Assembly: GCA_947071955.1 (NCBI GenBank) | Contig: CAMTGL010000008.1 | Coordinates: forward strand, 1 to 23,744 | Reading direction: 5' to 3' | DNA: 23,744 bases | Source: an uncultured Plesiomonas sp. | GTDB lineage: Bacteria; Pseudomonadota; Gammaproteobacteria; Enterobacterales; CAMTGL01 | Shown here: positions 13,731-20,926 of the stretch, piece after piece | Layout: every line of letters starts with the position of its first letter | Numbering within the stretch: position 1 is the first letter of the stretch | The notes under the pieces: generated by a model | Seen by the model: only the letters and a program-made list of their open reading frames with translations | Database searches by the model: none | What the model was told of the DNA's origin: nothing | Position numbers and translations under genes: made by a program

Positions 13731-15458
13731 TCAGCAAAGTGTTTTTTCTTCCAAAAACTTATTGACCAGCGCCATGATATCCGCGGCAGTTGGCTGTGCC
13801 AATGCTTGCTCAGCCAAGGTCTTCGCATCTTCAAAGTTGACGTTACGGATCACTTTTTTGATGCGCGGAATAGAAATTGCACTCATGCTGAACTCATCCA
13901 GCCCCATACCTAATAGCAGTACGGCTGCACGCTCATCACCGGCTAACTCACCACACATGCCTGTCCACTTACCCTCTTTGTGGGAAGCGTCAATGACTTG
14001 CTTGATCAGCGTCAGAACAGCAGGTGTCATTGGGTTATACAGGTGTGAAATCAGCTCGTTACCACGATCGACGGCCAGAGTATACTGAGTCAGGTCGTTT
14101 GTTCCAATACTGAAGAAATCGACTTCTTTTGCTAAGTGATGTGCAATTGCGGCCGCTGCGGGGGTTTCAACCATCACACCGACTTCAATATTTTCATCAA
14201 AAGCATGACCTTCGGCCTTCAGAGCCAGCTTCAGCTCATCGAGTTCAGCACGCAAAGTGCGAACCTCTTCAACCGAAATGATCATTGGGAACATAATGCG
14301 CAGCTTACCGAACGCAGATGCGCGCAAAATAGCCCGCAACTGAGCACGCAAAATCTCTTTACGATCTAAACAGATACGAATTGCACGCCAGCCCAAGAAT
14401 GGGTTCATCTCTTTTGGCAGGTTTAGATATGGCAGGTCTTTATCACCGCCGATATCCATGGTACGCACGATAACAGCTTGATCACCCATTGCCTGTGCAA
14501 CGGCTTTGTAGGCAGCAAACTGTTCATCTTCGGTTGGCAGTGCATCACGGTCCATAAACAGGAACTCGGTACGATACAGGCCAACGCCCTCGCCACCGTT
14601 ACGCTCTACACCGTCAACATCACGCACTGTACCAATGTTGCCACACACTTCAATTTGGTGGCCATCTAGCGTCATCGCGGGAAGATCTTTTAACTTTGCC
14701 AGCTCTGCTTTTTCGTTAGCAAAACGGGCTTGAATCTCTTTGAGTTGTTCAATTTGTGCGGCAGTTGGGTTGATGTGCACAGCATTGCTGATTGCATCGA
14801 GTACCACAAAATCACCCGATTTAACTTGTTGGGTAACATTGTTAGTGCCGACAATGGCAGGCAGCTCAAGTGAGCGCGCCATGATAGAGGTGTGTGAGGT
14901 GCGACCACCAATATCAGTGACAAAGCCAAGAACCTTGTCCAGATTCAGCTGCGCAGTTTCTGATGGTGTCAGATCGTTTGCGATCAGAATCACCTCTTCA
15001 CTGATAGCGCTTAAATCGACAATGTTCATGCCAAGCACATTTTTCAGCAGACGCTTACCGATATCACGCACATCAGCGGCACGCTCTTTTAGATACTCAT
15101 CATCGAGCTCTTCTAGCGATTGTGCTTGGCCTTCTAAAATGGCGTGAATAGCGGCTTCTGCCGATGCACTGTTTTCACGGATATAGGCTATGATTTCCTG
15201 CTCTAGCTCTTCATCTTCCAGCAGCATGATGTGACCTTCGAAGATGGCTTCCTTTTCTTCGCCCAGTGTCACTGCTGCTTTTTGTTTGATCGTTTCCAGT
15301 TGGGCCGCTGCTTTGTTACGACCATCAAAAAAACGTGCAATTTCGCTCTCTAGCTGATCTGCAGCCAGTGTTGCACGGTTAATCACGATCTCGTCTTCTT
15401 TCAGCAATAATGCCTTACCAAAAGCGATACCGGGTGATGCCAAGATGCCTGAAATCAT
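13731..15458 (-). CDS. ptsI: PTS enzyme I (phosphoenolpyruvate-protein phosphotransferase)
   Basis: Enzyme I starts the sugar phosphotransferase cascade: it is phosphorylated by phosphoenolpyruvate and hands the phosphate to HPr. The 575-residue product equals the E. coli length. The N-terminal HPr-binding and phosphohistidine domain includes His189 in GGRTSHTSIMARS. The C-terminal barrel that binds phosphoenolpyruvate has GGEGVGLYRTEFLFMDR, the signature IGTNDLTQYTLAVDRGN and the catalytic Cys in TGMCGELAGD. The start has AGGTAGGG a few bases ahead on the minus strand. It lies 56 bases after ptsH and 71 before crr. Confidence 0.98.
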   Translation of the reverse strand: MISGILASPGIAFGKALLLKEDEIVINRATLAADQLESEIARFFDGRNKAAAQLETIKQKAAVTLGEEKEAIFEGHIMLLEDEELEQEIIAYIRENSASAEAAIHAILEGQAQSLEELDDEYLKERAADVRDIGKRLLKNVLGMNIVDLSAISEEVILIANDLTPSETAQLNLDKVLGFVTDIGGRTSHTSIMARSLELPAIVGTNNVTQQVKSGDFVVLDAISNAVHINPTAAQIEQLKEIQARFANEKAELAKLKDLPAMTLDGHQIEVCGNIGTVRDVDGVERNGGEGVGLYRTEFLFMDRDALPTEDEQFAAYKAVAQAMGDQAVIVRTMDIGGDKDLPYLNLPKEMNPFLGWRAIRICLDRKEILRAQLRAILRASAFGKLRIMFPMIISVEEVRTLRAELDELKLALKAEGHAFDENIEVGVMVETPAAAAIAHHLAKEVDFFSIGTNDLTQYTLAVDRGNELISHLYNPMTPAVLTLIKQVIDASHKEGKWTGMCGELAGDERAAVLLLGMGLDEFSMSAISIPRIKKVIRNVNFEDAKTLAEQALAQPTAADIMALVNKFLEEKTLC

Positions 15459-15514
15459 AGCCCTACCTATACGTTATTTCTGCAATTACGAATTCGTTAC
15501 GTGTTGTAGCCTGA

Positions 15515-15772
15515 TTACTCAAGCTCAGCCATCAGTTTTACAAGGTGCTCAACGGCTTTTTGCTCGTCTTCGCCTTCAGCAGAGATAGTTACAACAGTAC
15601 CTTGGGTCAGACCCAGTGTTTGCAGTTTAAACAGGCTCTTTGCGCTTGCGCTTTTGCCATTAGAGTTAACAGTGATATCAGCAGCAAAAGCTTTCGCTTC
15701 TTTCACAAACTGTGCAGCAGGGCGAGTGTGCAGGCCGTTTGGTGCGGTAATAGTAACTTGTTTCTCAAACAT
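15515..15772 (-). CDS. ptsH: Phosphocarrier protein HPr
   Basis: HPr carries phosphate from enzyme I to the sugar-specific enzymes IIA. The 85-residue protein matches E. coli HPr in length and sequence. The active-site His15 is in NGLHTRPAAQFV and Ser46 is in GKSASAKSLFKLQTLGL; Ser46 is the regulatory site in Gram-positive bacteria and is usually not used in Gammaproteobacteria. It is the first gene of the pts operon. The ribosome site is modest (GGGAT about 10 bases ahead). Confidence 0.97.
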   Translation of the reverse strand: MFEKQVTITAPNGLHTRPAAQFVKEAKAFAADITVNSNGKSASAKSLFKLQTLGLTQGTVVTISAEGEDEQKAVEHLVKLMAELE

Positions 15773-15923
15773 AGTAGTTTATCCCAATGAGTTGTGGAGG
15801 TTATACGCAGTATACAACTAACTAGCGTCAACCTGTTTTGTTATTAATATTACTGTTCGAATTATGTCGTAAATTTATCAAAGTAAACGTTTAACGTCAT
15901 GATGAACGTCTTTAACGAAAGAA

Positions 15924-15953
15924 GCATTGTATAAGATTAACAATGCATAGCAA
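15924..15953 (-). promoter_or_regulatory. Candidate ptsH promoter overlapped by an inverted repeat
   Basis: On the minus strand TTGCTA (plus 15948-15953) and TACAAT (plus 15926-15931) are spaced by 16 bases, a good sigma-70 match about 155 bases before ptsH. The perfect inverted repeat GCATTGT (15924-15930) / ACAATGC (15940-15946) covers its -10 element and spacer. Closer to ptsH, TTGACG (plus 15826-15831) and TATAAC (plus 15800-15805) are a weaker pair. I found no good CRP site in 15773-16064, although E. coli pts is CRP-regulated. The rest of this 341-base gap shows no gene. Confidence 0.45.
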
Positions 15954-16064
15954 AAACGTCGCATACTCTGATTAATTTTACGCTACGAAAAAATTGATTG
16001 GTTTAATACAAGAGAGGGGGAAATAAATCAATCACTGTGAGTATAGAACTTAGTGCTAGCGCAC

Positions 16065-16092
16065 AAAAAGGCATCGAATTTGATGCCTTTTT
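16065..16092 (-). terminator. Terminator of cysK
   Basis: AAAAAGGCATC (16065-16075) and GATGCCTTTTT (16082-16092) form a perfect 11-bp stem with a six-base loop, 21 bases after the cysK stop on the minus strand. T-runs occur on both strands. It separates cysK from the pts promoter region, so cysK and ptsH are probably not one transcript here. Confidence 0.9.
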
Positions 16093-16113
16093 ATACAATT
16101 TAGCGAAGTGGCA

Positions 16114-17082
16114 TTACTGTTGCATTTCTTTTTCTGTGAAGATATCGGCAAACAGTGCGGTGCTCAAATAACGCTCACCTGAGGAGGGTAGCAGCACAAC
16201 AATCGTTTTTCCGGCAAATTCTGGCAACGCAGCAATATTATTGGCTGCAACAACCGCAGCTCCCGATGAAATGCCGGCTAAAATACCCTCTTCTTCCATT
16301 AAACGGCGCGCCATGCTGATAGCTTCTTCGTTAGTGATAAGCTCAACACGATCAATCAGGCTCAAATCTAGGTTTCCGGGGATAAAGCCTGCACCGATAC
16401 CCTGAATTTTATGTGGGCCGGGTTTAATCTCTTCACCGGCCAGCGCCTGTGAAATTACCGGCGAGTCTTTTGGCTCAACTGCAACCGAGATAATCGCCTT
16501 GCCTTTTGTTTGCTTTAAGTAGCGGCTCACACCGGTCAGTGTACCGCCCGTTCCTACACCGGCAACAAACACATCAATGTCACCGTCAGTATCATTCCAG
16601 ATTTCAGGGCCGGTAGTTTTTTCATGGATCTCTGGGTTGGCTGGGTTATTAAATTGTTGCAATAAAACATAACGCTCGGGTTCGGCGGCGACAATCTCTT
16701 CGGCTTTATTAATCGCGCCTTTCATGCCTTTTGCGCCTTCGGTTAAAATCAGGTTAGCCCCGAGTGCTTTAAGTAACTTACGGCGCTCTAAACTCATGGT
16801 TTCTGGCATGGTTAATGTTAGTTTATAACCACGCGCTGCGGCAACATAGGCGAGTGCAATCCCTGTATTACCACTGGTTGGCTCAATTAACTCTTTATCA
16901 TGCGTCAGAATTCCGCGCTTTTCGGCATCCCAAATCATATTGGCACCAATTCGGCACTTTACACTAAAACTTGGGTTACGGGATTCAACTTTAACCAGTA
17001 CATTTCCATTACTGACTCTGTTCAGGCGAACCAGTGGGGTATGACCAATGGTCTGTGAGTTATCTGCATAAATGTTGCTCAT
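16114..17082 (-). CDS. cysK: Cysteine synthase A (O-acetylserine sulfhydrylase)
   Basis: CysK makes cysteine from O-acetylserine and sulfide with pyridoxal phosphate, in the cytoplasm. The 322-residue product (323 in E. coli) has the cofactor lysine Lys42 in NPSFSVKCRIGANMIW, the substrate loop TSGNTGIALAY, the phosphate-binding GTGGT and PSSGERYLST near the C-terminus. The frame stays open upstream to 17193, but the start at 17082 has AAGGA eight bases ahead and matches the family N-terminus (NSQTIGHTPLVRLNRV). CysB control is usual in relatives; I did not find a clear site. In this genome a ketoacyl synthase gene separates it from cysZ, which it adjoins in E. coli. Confidence 0.97.
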   Translation of the reverse strand: MSNIYADNSQTIGHTPLVRLNRVSNGNVLVKVESRNPSFSVKCRIGANMIWDAEKRGILTHDKELIEPTSGNTGIALAYVAAARGYKLTLTMPETMSLERRKLLKALGANLILTEGAKGMKGAINKAEEIVAAEPERYVLLQQFNNPANPEIHEKTTGPEIWNDTDGDIDVFVAGVGTGGTLTGVSRYLKQTKGKAIISVAVEPKDSPVISQALAGEEIKPGPHKIQGIGAGFIPGNLDLSLIDRVELITNEEAISMARRLMEEEGILAGISSGAAVVAANNIAALPEFAGKTIVVLLPSSGERYLSTALFADIFTEKEMQQ

Positions 17083-17593
17083 AGTCCAATTCCTTCCGGT
17101 AAAGTATTTGGTATATCGCCTATCACAGTCATATTTTTCGGTTTCAGTGAGCATACAAAGAGTCGGTTTATCACCAAACAGACCTAGCAGCACTAAGTTG
17201 CGCTCACCGTTGAATCTGGGGGATGCTGGTTAACGTTGTGTTGTTCAGACGTGTTTTTTAAACAACTCACTGATCTTACGCCAACAAATCAACACCTTGA
17301 AACTTTAATGAGGTTTAGCATACGCCGGCTGTTTAAGATCGGAAACACCGATTACGTATATCGTTATTCAATTAATGCAATTAGCTGAACAGGGTATTTT
17401 CACTGGCAAGCGTTTATTGTTGTGAGCATAGCCACTGCATGATAGCAACTGCGCGTTACCTGCCAACATCGCTCGACTTTTTTTAACATCTGCGTAATCT
17501 TAGGGATAGCCTGTATGAGAGTCTAGGCTTCACTTTTTTTATTGGCAGATTGCGATCTTATTGGCATCTGTAATGTATGAACAAGGATGATGT
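17083..17593. promoter_or_regulatory. 511-base divergent control region between cysK and the ketoacyl synthase gene
   Basis: No gene is supported here; the only open stretches are under 20 codons without ribosome sites. Near the plus-strand gene, TTATTGGCA is repeated exactly at 17539-17547 and 17558-17566, a 19-base period, and CAGAT (17546-17550) is inverted as ATCTG (17566-17570). A possible plus promoter is TCGACT-N16-TAATCT at about 17472-17499, weak. Smaller repeats include ATCGG/CCGAT near 17340 and AGCCT/AGGCT near 17510-17530. I found no convincing CysB or FadR site. Confidence 0.4.
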
Positions 17594-18718
17594 ATGCAGC
17601 AGATTGTGATCAGTGGCTCTGGTCTTTATATCCCACCACACCAAATCACCAATACCGAATTGGTCTACGCGTTCAATCAGTATGTTGCCCGTTACAATGC
17701 TGAAAACCACGGCGCTATTACGGCCGGGCAATTGGCCCCATTACAGACATCCAGCACTGAATTTATTGAAAAAGCCTCAGGTATCAAACAACGTTACGTG
17801 ATGGCACGTGAAGGTATTATTGACCCTGACGTTATGCAGCCTTTGCTGCCTGAACCGAGTGATGACCAGCCCAGTTTAATGGCACAAATGGCGGTCAGTG
17901 CGGCAAAAGAAGCTTTGCAAACGTCAGAGCGCAAAGCGGCTGACGTTGACTTGGTCATTGTGGCAGCCTCTAATTTACAGCGTGCTTATCCGGCCATCGC
18001 CATTGAGGTGCAAGCTCTGCTGGGTGCAGGTGGTTATGCATTTGATATGAATGTGGCTTGCTCATCAGCTACATTTGCCATTAGTCAGGCTGTTGATGCA
18101 ATAAACAGCGGTATGGCAAATACCGTACTGGTTGTGAATCCAGAAATTTGCAGTGGGCACGCAAACTTCCGTGATCGTGATTCACACTTTATTTTTGGTG
18201 ATGCATGCAGTGCTTTAGTGCTGGAAAAAGCAGAAAATAGCCAGAGCCGTAAAGCATTTCAGATTATGGATAGAACACTGCACACCCATTTTTCAAATAA
18301 CATCCGCAATAACTTTGGTTTTTTGAATCGAGCAACACCAGAAACACAGTTCAACCGCGATAAGCTATTTATGCAAGAGGGGCGGAAAGTGTTTAAAGAG
18401 GTGCTGCCATTGGTCAGCCAACTGCTTGAACAGCAATTACAACGGGTTGGATTAGAGAGCCATCAGCTCAAACGTTTGTGGTTGCATCAGGCAAACAGCA
18501 ATATGAATACCTTTCTTGCACGTAAAGTTCTGGGGCGAGATCCTCTGCCGCTCGATGCACCAACTATTTTGCATGAGTTTGGCAATACCAGCTCGGCGGG
18601 TTCGGTTATTGCTTTTCATCGTTATCATTATGATTTTTCTGCCGGTGACTACGGTGTGCTCTGTTCATTTGGAGCTGGTTATTCGGTGGGATCTGTACTT
18701 TTGCAGTGTGTGCGTTAG
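17594..18718 (+). CDS. Beta-ketoacyl-ACP synthase III family protein, PA3286-like
   Basis: This is a 374-residue thiolase-fold condensing enzyme of the FabH family. The catalytic triad is visible: Cys156 in MNVACSSATFA, His298 in WLHQANSNMN and Asn331 in EFGNTSSAGS. It is longer than housekeeping FabH (about 317 residues) and has features of the P. aeruginosa PA3286 group: an insert near 35-60 (VARYNAENHGAI), then EFIEKASGIKQRYV and NPEICSGHANFRDRDSHFIFGD. PA3286 condenses octanoyl-CoA with malonyl-ACP, moving beta-oxidation products into fatty acid synthesis; a similar substrate here is inference. AAGGA lies six bases before the ATG. It stands alone between cysK and cysZ with its own terminator, and replaces no gene of the E. 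coli order. It is probably an accessory enzyme rather than the main FabH. Confidence 0.9.
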   Translation: MQQIVISGSGLYIPPHQITNTELVYAFNQYVARYNAENHGAITAGQLAPLQTSSTEFIEKASGIKQRYVMAREGIIDPDVMQPLLPEPSDDQPSLMAQMAVSAAKEALQTSERKAADVDLVIVAASNLQRAYPAIAIEVQALLGAGGYAFDMNVACSSATFAISQAVDAINSGMANTVLVVNPEICSGHANFRDRDSHFIFGDACSALVLEKAENSQSRKAFQIMDRTLHTHFSNNIRNNFGFLNRATPETQFNRDKLFMQEGRKVFKEVLPLVSQLLEQQLQRVGLESHQLKRLWLHQANSNMNTFLARKVLGRDPLPLDAPTILHEFGNTSSAGSVIAFHRYHYDFSAGDYGVLCSFGAGYSVGSVLLQCVR

Positions 18719-18768
18719 TCAATCACACCGTATGAAGCCATGCTGAGAGATAAAAATAGAGATAAAAA

Positions 18769-18796
18769 AAGGGCCATGAGAGGGCCCTTCTTTTTT
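18769..18796 (+). terminator. Terminator of the ketoacyl synthase gene
   Basis: AAGGGCC (18769-18775) pairs perfectly with GGCCCTT (18783-18789) around a seven-base loop, followed by C and six T (18791-18796). A-runs at 18764-18770 on the other side mean it may also serve the convergent cysZ gene. Confidence 0.9.
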
Positions 18797-18851
18797 GTTT
18801 TATTTTTGATGTGTGTTGTTTCGGCTGACGTTAGCACTTAGCGCAGGTAGT

Positions 18852-19622
18852 CTATTTTGCGCCTGTTCCCTTGAGTTGTGGGCGATAACAGGCGACCCAC
18901 ATCGCTGTTGCACCACAAACTGCTACCGGCATAATCACTAAATTCAGCAGTGGCACCATAGTGCAAATACTGATGAGTCCGCCGAACGTAATACTGGTGA
19001 TCCGGCGCTGTTTTAGTGCATCACGCATCGTCGTAAAGGGAATTTTATGATTATCGAACGGATAATCTGAGTACTGAACTGCCAACATCCATGCCGTCAG
19101 CAATAACCACAATAGCGGGGCAAGTGTCTGGCCAACGACAGGAATGAGAGATACCAACAGTAACGCAATCACTTTTGGTAAGTAATACACCAACTTTCGC
19201 ACTTCACGCTTCAAAATACGCGGTACATCACGCAGTAATGTCATGACTCCCGTCACAGGCGGCTCCTCTCCGGTCAAATGGGCTTCAAGCTGTTCAGCTA
19301 ACAGCCCGTTAAACGGGGAAGCAATAATATTGGCCAGCGTACTGAAAAAATAGCCAAACAGCAGCAACACACTGATAACCGCCAGTGGCCAGAGTAAGTA
19401 GTTCAGCCATTGCAGCCAATCGGGGATATGGGAAAGAAGCCTCCCGATCCACGCCTGCATATGGCTGGCTAACCAGTAAAAAGCACTCCCAATCAGTAAT
19501 ACATTGACTAATAGCGGCAGAATAACGTAGCGGCGAATTCCCGGAAGAAAGGCCAGTTTCCACCCCTGTAAAAAGAAGGTCACACCATTTTCGGTCATTT
19601 TTGTCTTTGTTGTTGATGACAT
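18852..19622 (-). CDS. cysZ: Sulfate transporter CysZ
   Basis: CysZ is an inner-membrane protein (EI24/DUF540 family) that moves sulfate into the cell for cysteine synthesis. The product has 256 residues (253 in E. coli) and near-identical blocks: PGIRRYVILPLLVN, SPFNGLLAEQLEAHLTG, YSDYPFDNHKIPF and NLVIMPVAVCGATAMWV. Several long hydrophobic segments cover roughly 30-55, 70-100, 150-190 and 210-240. A GTG at 19637 would add five residues; the ATG at 19622 is preferred because a GGA-containing site precedes it. It is divergent from zipA, as in E. coli, and is separated from its functional partner cysK by the ketoacyl synthase gene. Confidence 0.95.
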   Translation of the reverse strand: MSSTTKTKMTENGVTFFLQGWKLAFLPGIRRYVILPLLVNVLLIGSAFYWLASHMQAWIGRLLSHIPDWLQWLNYLLWPLAVISVLLLFGYFFSTLANIIASPFNGLLAEQLEAHLTGEEPPVTGVMTLLRDVPRILKREVRKLVYYLPKVIALLLVSLIPVVGQTLAPLLWLLLTAWMLAVQYSDYPFDNHKIPFTTMRDALKQRRITSITFGGLISICTMVPLLNLVIMPVAVCGATAMWVACYRPQLKGTGAK

Positions 19623-19933
19623 ATTGTCTATCCACACAGTTCACTTGCCTAAATCATAACGGCAGCGCAAAGGAGATACCAGTCACTAAAATGTACAACA
19701 CCTGACATCTATATTGGCTGATTTGCATTTAATTAAAGTAGGGAATACATATTCTTAACGCAAAAATGTAACCAGAAGGTTAAAAAATAGACAAAAAGTA
19801 AGCATAAACTTCATAATGTACAGAGAATTCGGTGTCAGCACTTGAAGATAAGAGCGCTAACACATAAAGTGAGTCATAGTTACTTTGCTCACTACTTGAG
19901 CACAGATATTGAATTATTAAAGAGATACCAGCG
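19623..19933. promoter_or_regulatory. 311-base divergent region between cysZ and zipA
   Basis: No gene is supported. The stretch is AT-rich and must hold the cysZ and zipA promoters, but I cannot assign them with confidence. The only clear repeats are AGTGAG/CTCACT flanking about 14 bases near 19868-19893, and AGATACCAG, present near 19673 and again just before the zipA start at 19922. Confidence 0.35.
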
Positions 19934-20830
19934 ATGCAGGATTTGCGTCTGATTTTGATTGTCGTGGGAGCGATAGCGATAGCTGCTTTGCTGTTGCATG
20001 GATTGTGGGCAAGCCGCAAGGAAAAGCCAACGGTGTTTGGACACAAACCCGTTAAACGTTTAAAAGAAAAACAGCCACCGGAACAGGAAGATGATCTTGA
20101 TGATCTCGAACCTGTTCGGGTGAAAAAAGGCTCGCGTAAGTCGTCTGAAGAGCCTTCATTTTCAGCGGTTGATGATGACGTTGATGAAGATGTATTGAGT
20201 GCAAGACCGATAAAGGCGTCGGTGAAAAAAGCACCTCAATTGCAGTCTGATTTAGACGATGATAATGAGCAAATTGAGCCGGCCCGTTCGCGCACTGATG
20301 CGGAAAATACCCGTACAGAGAGCGAATACGATGAGCATAACGATCAGCTTATTGAGACTGCTGAACCCGAATATGCTGTAGAGCCTGCACCGGTTGAACC
20401 CGAAGCGCCAAAAGCGCCAAAAAGTGATGTGCTTGTCCTGAATGTCACGGCACATGCTGGGCACATTATTGATGGTGAGCGTTTGCTAAATAGCCTGATG
20501 CAGTTGGGTTTTCAGCATGGCGAGATGGCTATTTTCCATCGCCACATTGATCCAATGGGCAGCGGTCCGGTACTGTTTAGTTTGGCAAATATGGTAAAAC
20601 CTGGCACTTTTGATGTTGCTAATATGGCTGCATTTACTACACCGGGGATCACCATCTTTATGCAAGTGCCTTCTTACGGTGATGCTAGCCAGAACTTCAA
20701 ACTGATGCTGCAAGCTGCACAGCGCATTGCTGATGATGTGGGTGGTTTAGTTCTTGATGATGAGCGCCGCATGTGGACACCGCAGAAAAATGAAGAGTAC
20801 AAAATGCGTATTAAAGCGGTGTGTGCTTAA
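19934..20830 (+). CDS. zipA: Cell division protein ZipA
   Basis: ZipA anchors and bundles FtsZ at the inner membrane during division. The 298-residue protein has the typical layout. A short N-terminus and a single membrane helix occupy about 5-24 (LRLILIVVGAIAIAALLLHG). A charged patch and a long acidic, Pro-rich, disordered linker follow (about 28-162, ending PAPVEPEAPKAPK). The FtsZ-binding domain spans about 163-298, with NVTAHAGHIIDGERLLNSL, MGSGPVLFSLANMVKPGTFD, TTPGITIFMQVP and DERRMWTPQ. It precedes ligA with 96 bases between, as in E. coli. The ribosome site is AAAGAG a few bases ahead. Confidence 0.96.
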   Translation: MQDLRLILIVVGAIAIAALLLHGLWASRKEKPTVFGHKPVKRLKEKQPPEQEDDLDDLEPVRVKKGSRKSSEEPSFSAVDDDVDEDVLSARPIKASVKKAPQLQSDLDDDNEQIEPARSRTDAENTRTESEYDEHNDQLIETAEPEYAVEPAPVEPEAPKAPKSDVLVLNVTAHAGHIIDGERLLNSLMQLGFQHGEMAIFHRHIDPMGSGPVLFSLANMVKPGTFDVANMAAFTTPGITIFMQVPSYGDASQNFKLMLQAAQRIADDVGGLVLDDERRMWTPQKNEEYKMRIKAVCA

Positions 20831-20880
20831 CATTATCTGAACCGTATAACGCACATATCACAGTAAAATATCGTTTACCT

Positions 20881-20905
20881 AAAACCCTCGCTTTGGCGGG
20901 GGTTT
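20881..20905 (+). terminator. Terminator-like hairpin between zipA and ligA
   Basis: AACCCTCGC (20882-20890) pairs with GCGGGGGTT (20895-20903), nine pairs with one G-T, around a TTTG loop and followed by TTC. It sits 22 bases before the ligA start, so it probably trims read-through from zipA rather than blocking ligA fully, since no separate ligA promoter is visible after it. Confidence 0.7.
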
Positions 20906-20926
20906 TCTCATTAAGGGGGCAGACCT

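Noticed and set aside
14740..15147. A 135-codon plus-strand open frame opposite ptsI
   Set aside because: Composition is Ser/Arg/Thr-rich without any motif, as expected opposite a biased coding strand; ptsI there is nearly invariant.
16034..16050. Possible CRP half-site TGTGA near 16038 before the pts operon
   Set aside because: The second half (TCACA six bases on) is absent and it lies beyond the likely promoter; too weak to list.
17083..17193. In-frame N-terminal extension of cysK by 37 residues
   Set aside because: The 322-residue form has a good ribosome site and matches the family start exactly; the extension has Cys- and Lys-rich content unlike any CysK.
17340..17480. Short plus-strand frames of 15-16 codons in the cysK-ketoacyl synthase gap
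   Set aside because: They have no ribosome sites and are no longer than expected by chance.
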